A stretch of DNA of 6,328 bases from Rhodanobacteraceae bacterium (lineage in GTDB: Bacteria; Pseudomonadota; Gammaproteobacteria; Xanthomonadales; Rhodanobacteraceae). A program made the translations under genes and the position numbers. Below are positions 6,044 to 6,328 of the stretch, piece after piece. How positions within the stretch are numbered: the first letter of the stretch is position 1; each line of letters opens with the position of its first letter. The DNA lies in contig JAICIW010000138.1 of the NCBI GenBank assembly GCA_025928735.1, forward strand, positions 1 through 6,328, read 5' to 3'. Below the pieces are notes generated by a model. The model searched no databases and was not told the origin of the DNA. It worked only from the letters and a program-made list of their open reading frames with translations.

Positions 6044-6328
6044 TCATGCCGGGTCCGGCAGCGAGCGATGCGCGGCCAGGAACTCGCGCACGAACGGGTC
6101 GGCGGGATCGCGCCGGAAATCATCGAGGCCGCCGTCCTGCAGCACGCGTCCACGCCGCATCAGGATCAACCGGTCGCTGAAGAACGCGGCTTCGGCCAGA
6201 TCGTGCGTCACCATGATCACGGTCTTGCCGAGGCTGCGGAAGATCTCGCGCAGTTCGTCCTGCAAGCCGTGGCGCACCAATGGGTCGAGCGCACCCAGCG
6301 GTTCGTCCAGCAGCAGGGTGGGCGGATC
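6044..6328 (-). CDS. Osmoprotectant-type ABC transporter ATP-binding subunit (C-terminal part, 5' truncated by window edge)
   Basis: Cytosolic ATPase that would power the adjacent permease. Only the last 94 residues are visible, and the frame is open to the right edge. Counted from the edge: Walker B LLLDEP at 5-10 with the catalytic glutamate E9, D-loop GALD at 12-15, and switch-histidine H42 in MVTHD. A segment typical of polar-amino-acid and osmoprotectant ATPases follows (AEAAFFSDRLILMRRGRV, then DPADPFVREFLAAHR). Walker A, Q-loop and signature motif lie outside the window. The protein ends shortly after the nucleotide-binding domain, so it lacks the C-terminal CBS pair found in ProV/OpuCA-type subunits. 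Its TGA (6046-6044) overlaps an ATG (6047-6045) in frame with the fusion gene. A short version from the TTG at 6280 is not the gene start, because the frame and conserved motifs continue to the edge. Confidence 0.93.
   Translation of the reverse strand, partial: DPPTLLLDEPLGALDPLVRHGLQDELREIFRSLGKTVIMVTHDLAEAAFFSDRLILMRRGRVLQDGGLDDFRRDPADPFVREFLAAHRSLPDPA

Overview
The window is GC-rich, with G or C at most third codon positions. Protein style suggests a gammaproteobacterium of the Xanthomonadales/Lysobacterales type, such as Rhodanobacteraceae or Xanthomonadaceae. That placement is an inference from composition, the interspersed hairpin repeats and the protein families; there is no rRNA or other marker to confirm it. 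The stretch looks chromosomal and mostly ordinary: five protein genes, two of them cut by the window edges, and no RNA genes, transposase, CRISPR array or phage genes.

Layout from left to right. (1) 1-2439, plus strand: the greater part of a membrane-anchored cyclic-di-GMP enzyme with the order periplasmic piece, TM, PAS, PAS, GGDEF, EAL; its N-terminus lies upstream of the window. (2) 2448-3443, minus strand: an aldose 1-epimerase (mutarotase) family protein, tail to tail with the first gene and only 8 bases from it. (3) 3444-3567: a short divergent intergenic region. (4) 3568-4164, plus strand: a ChaC-type gamma-glutamylcyclotransferase, which degrades glutathione. (5) 4165-4289: a convergent intergenic region with a long imperfect hairpin. 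(6) 4290-5822, minus strand: one polypeptide that joins an osmoprotectant-type solute-binding domain to an ABC permease domain. (7) 5823-6043: a non-coding or doubtfully coding spacer filled with hairpin repeats, including an inverted REP-like pair. (8) 6044-6328, minus strand: the C-terminal part of the ABC ATPase that would drive the permease; it runs off the right edge.

Genes 6 and 8 form a transporter operon read leftwards, ATPase first and then the binding-protein/permease fusion. It resembles the ProVWX/OpuC/YehXYZ/EgtU family, which imports glycine betaine, choline, carnitine or related trimethylammonium compounds; the substrate cannot be read from the sequence. The other genes are single-gene units with no visible pathway link to each other.

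I see no clearly undescribed multi-gene system. The parts most worth a second look are at the ATPase/fusion junction: an ATGA stop-start overlap, a stop-free repeat-filled spacer in frame with the fusion, and a candidate Shine-Dalgarno inside a small hairpin. The binding-domain-first order of the transporter fusion is also worth checking.
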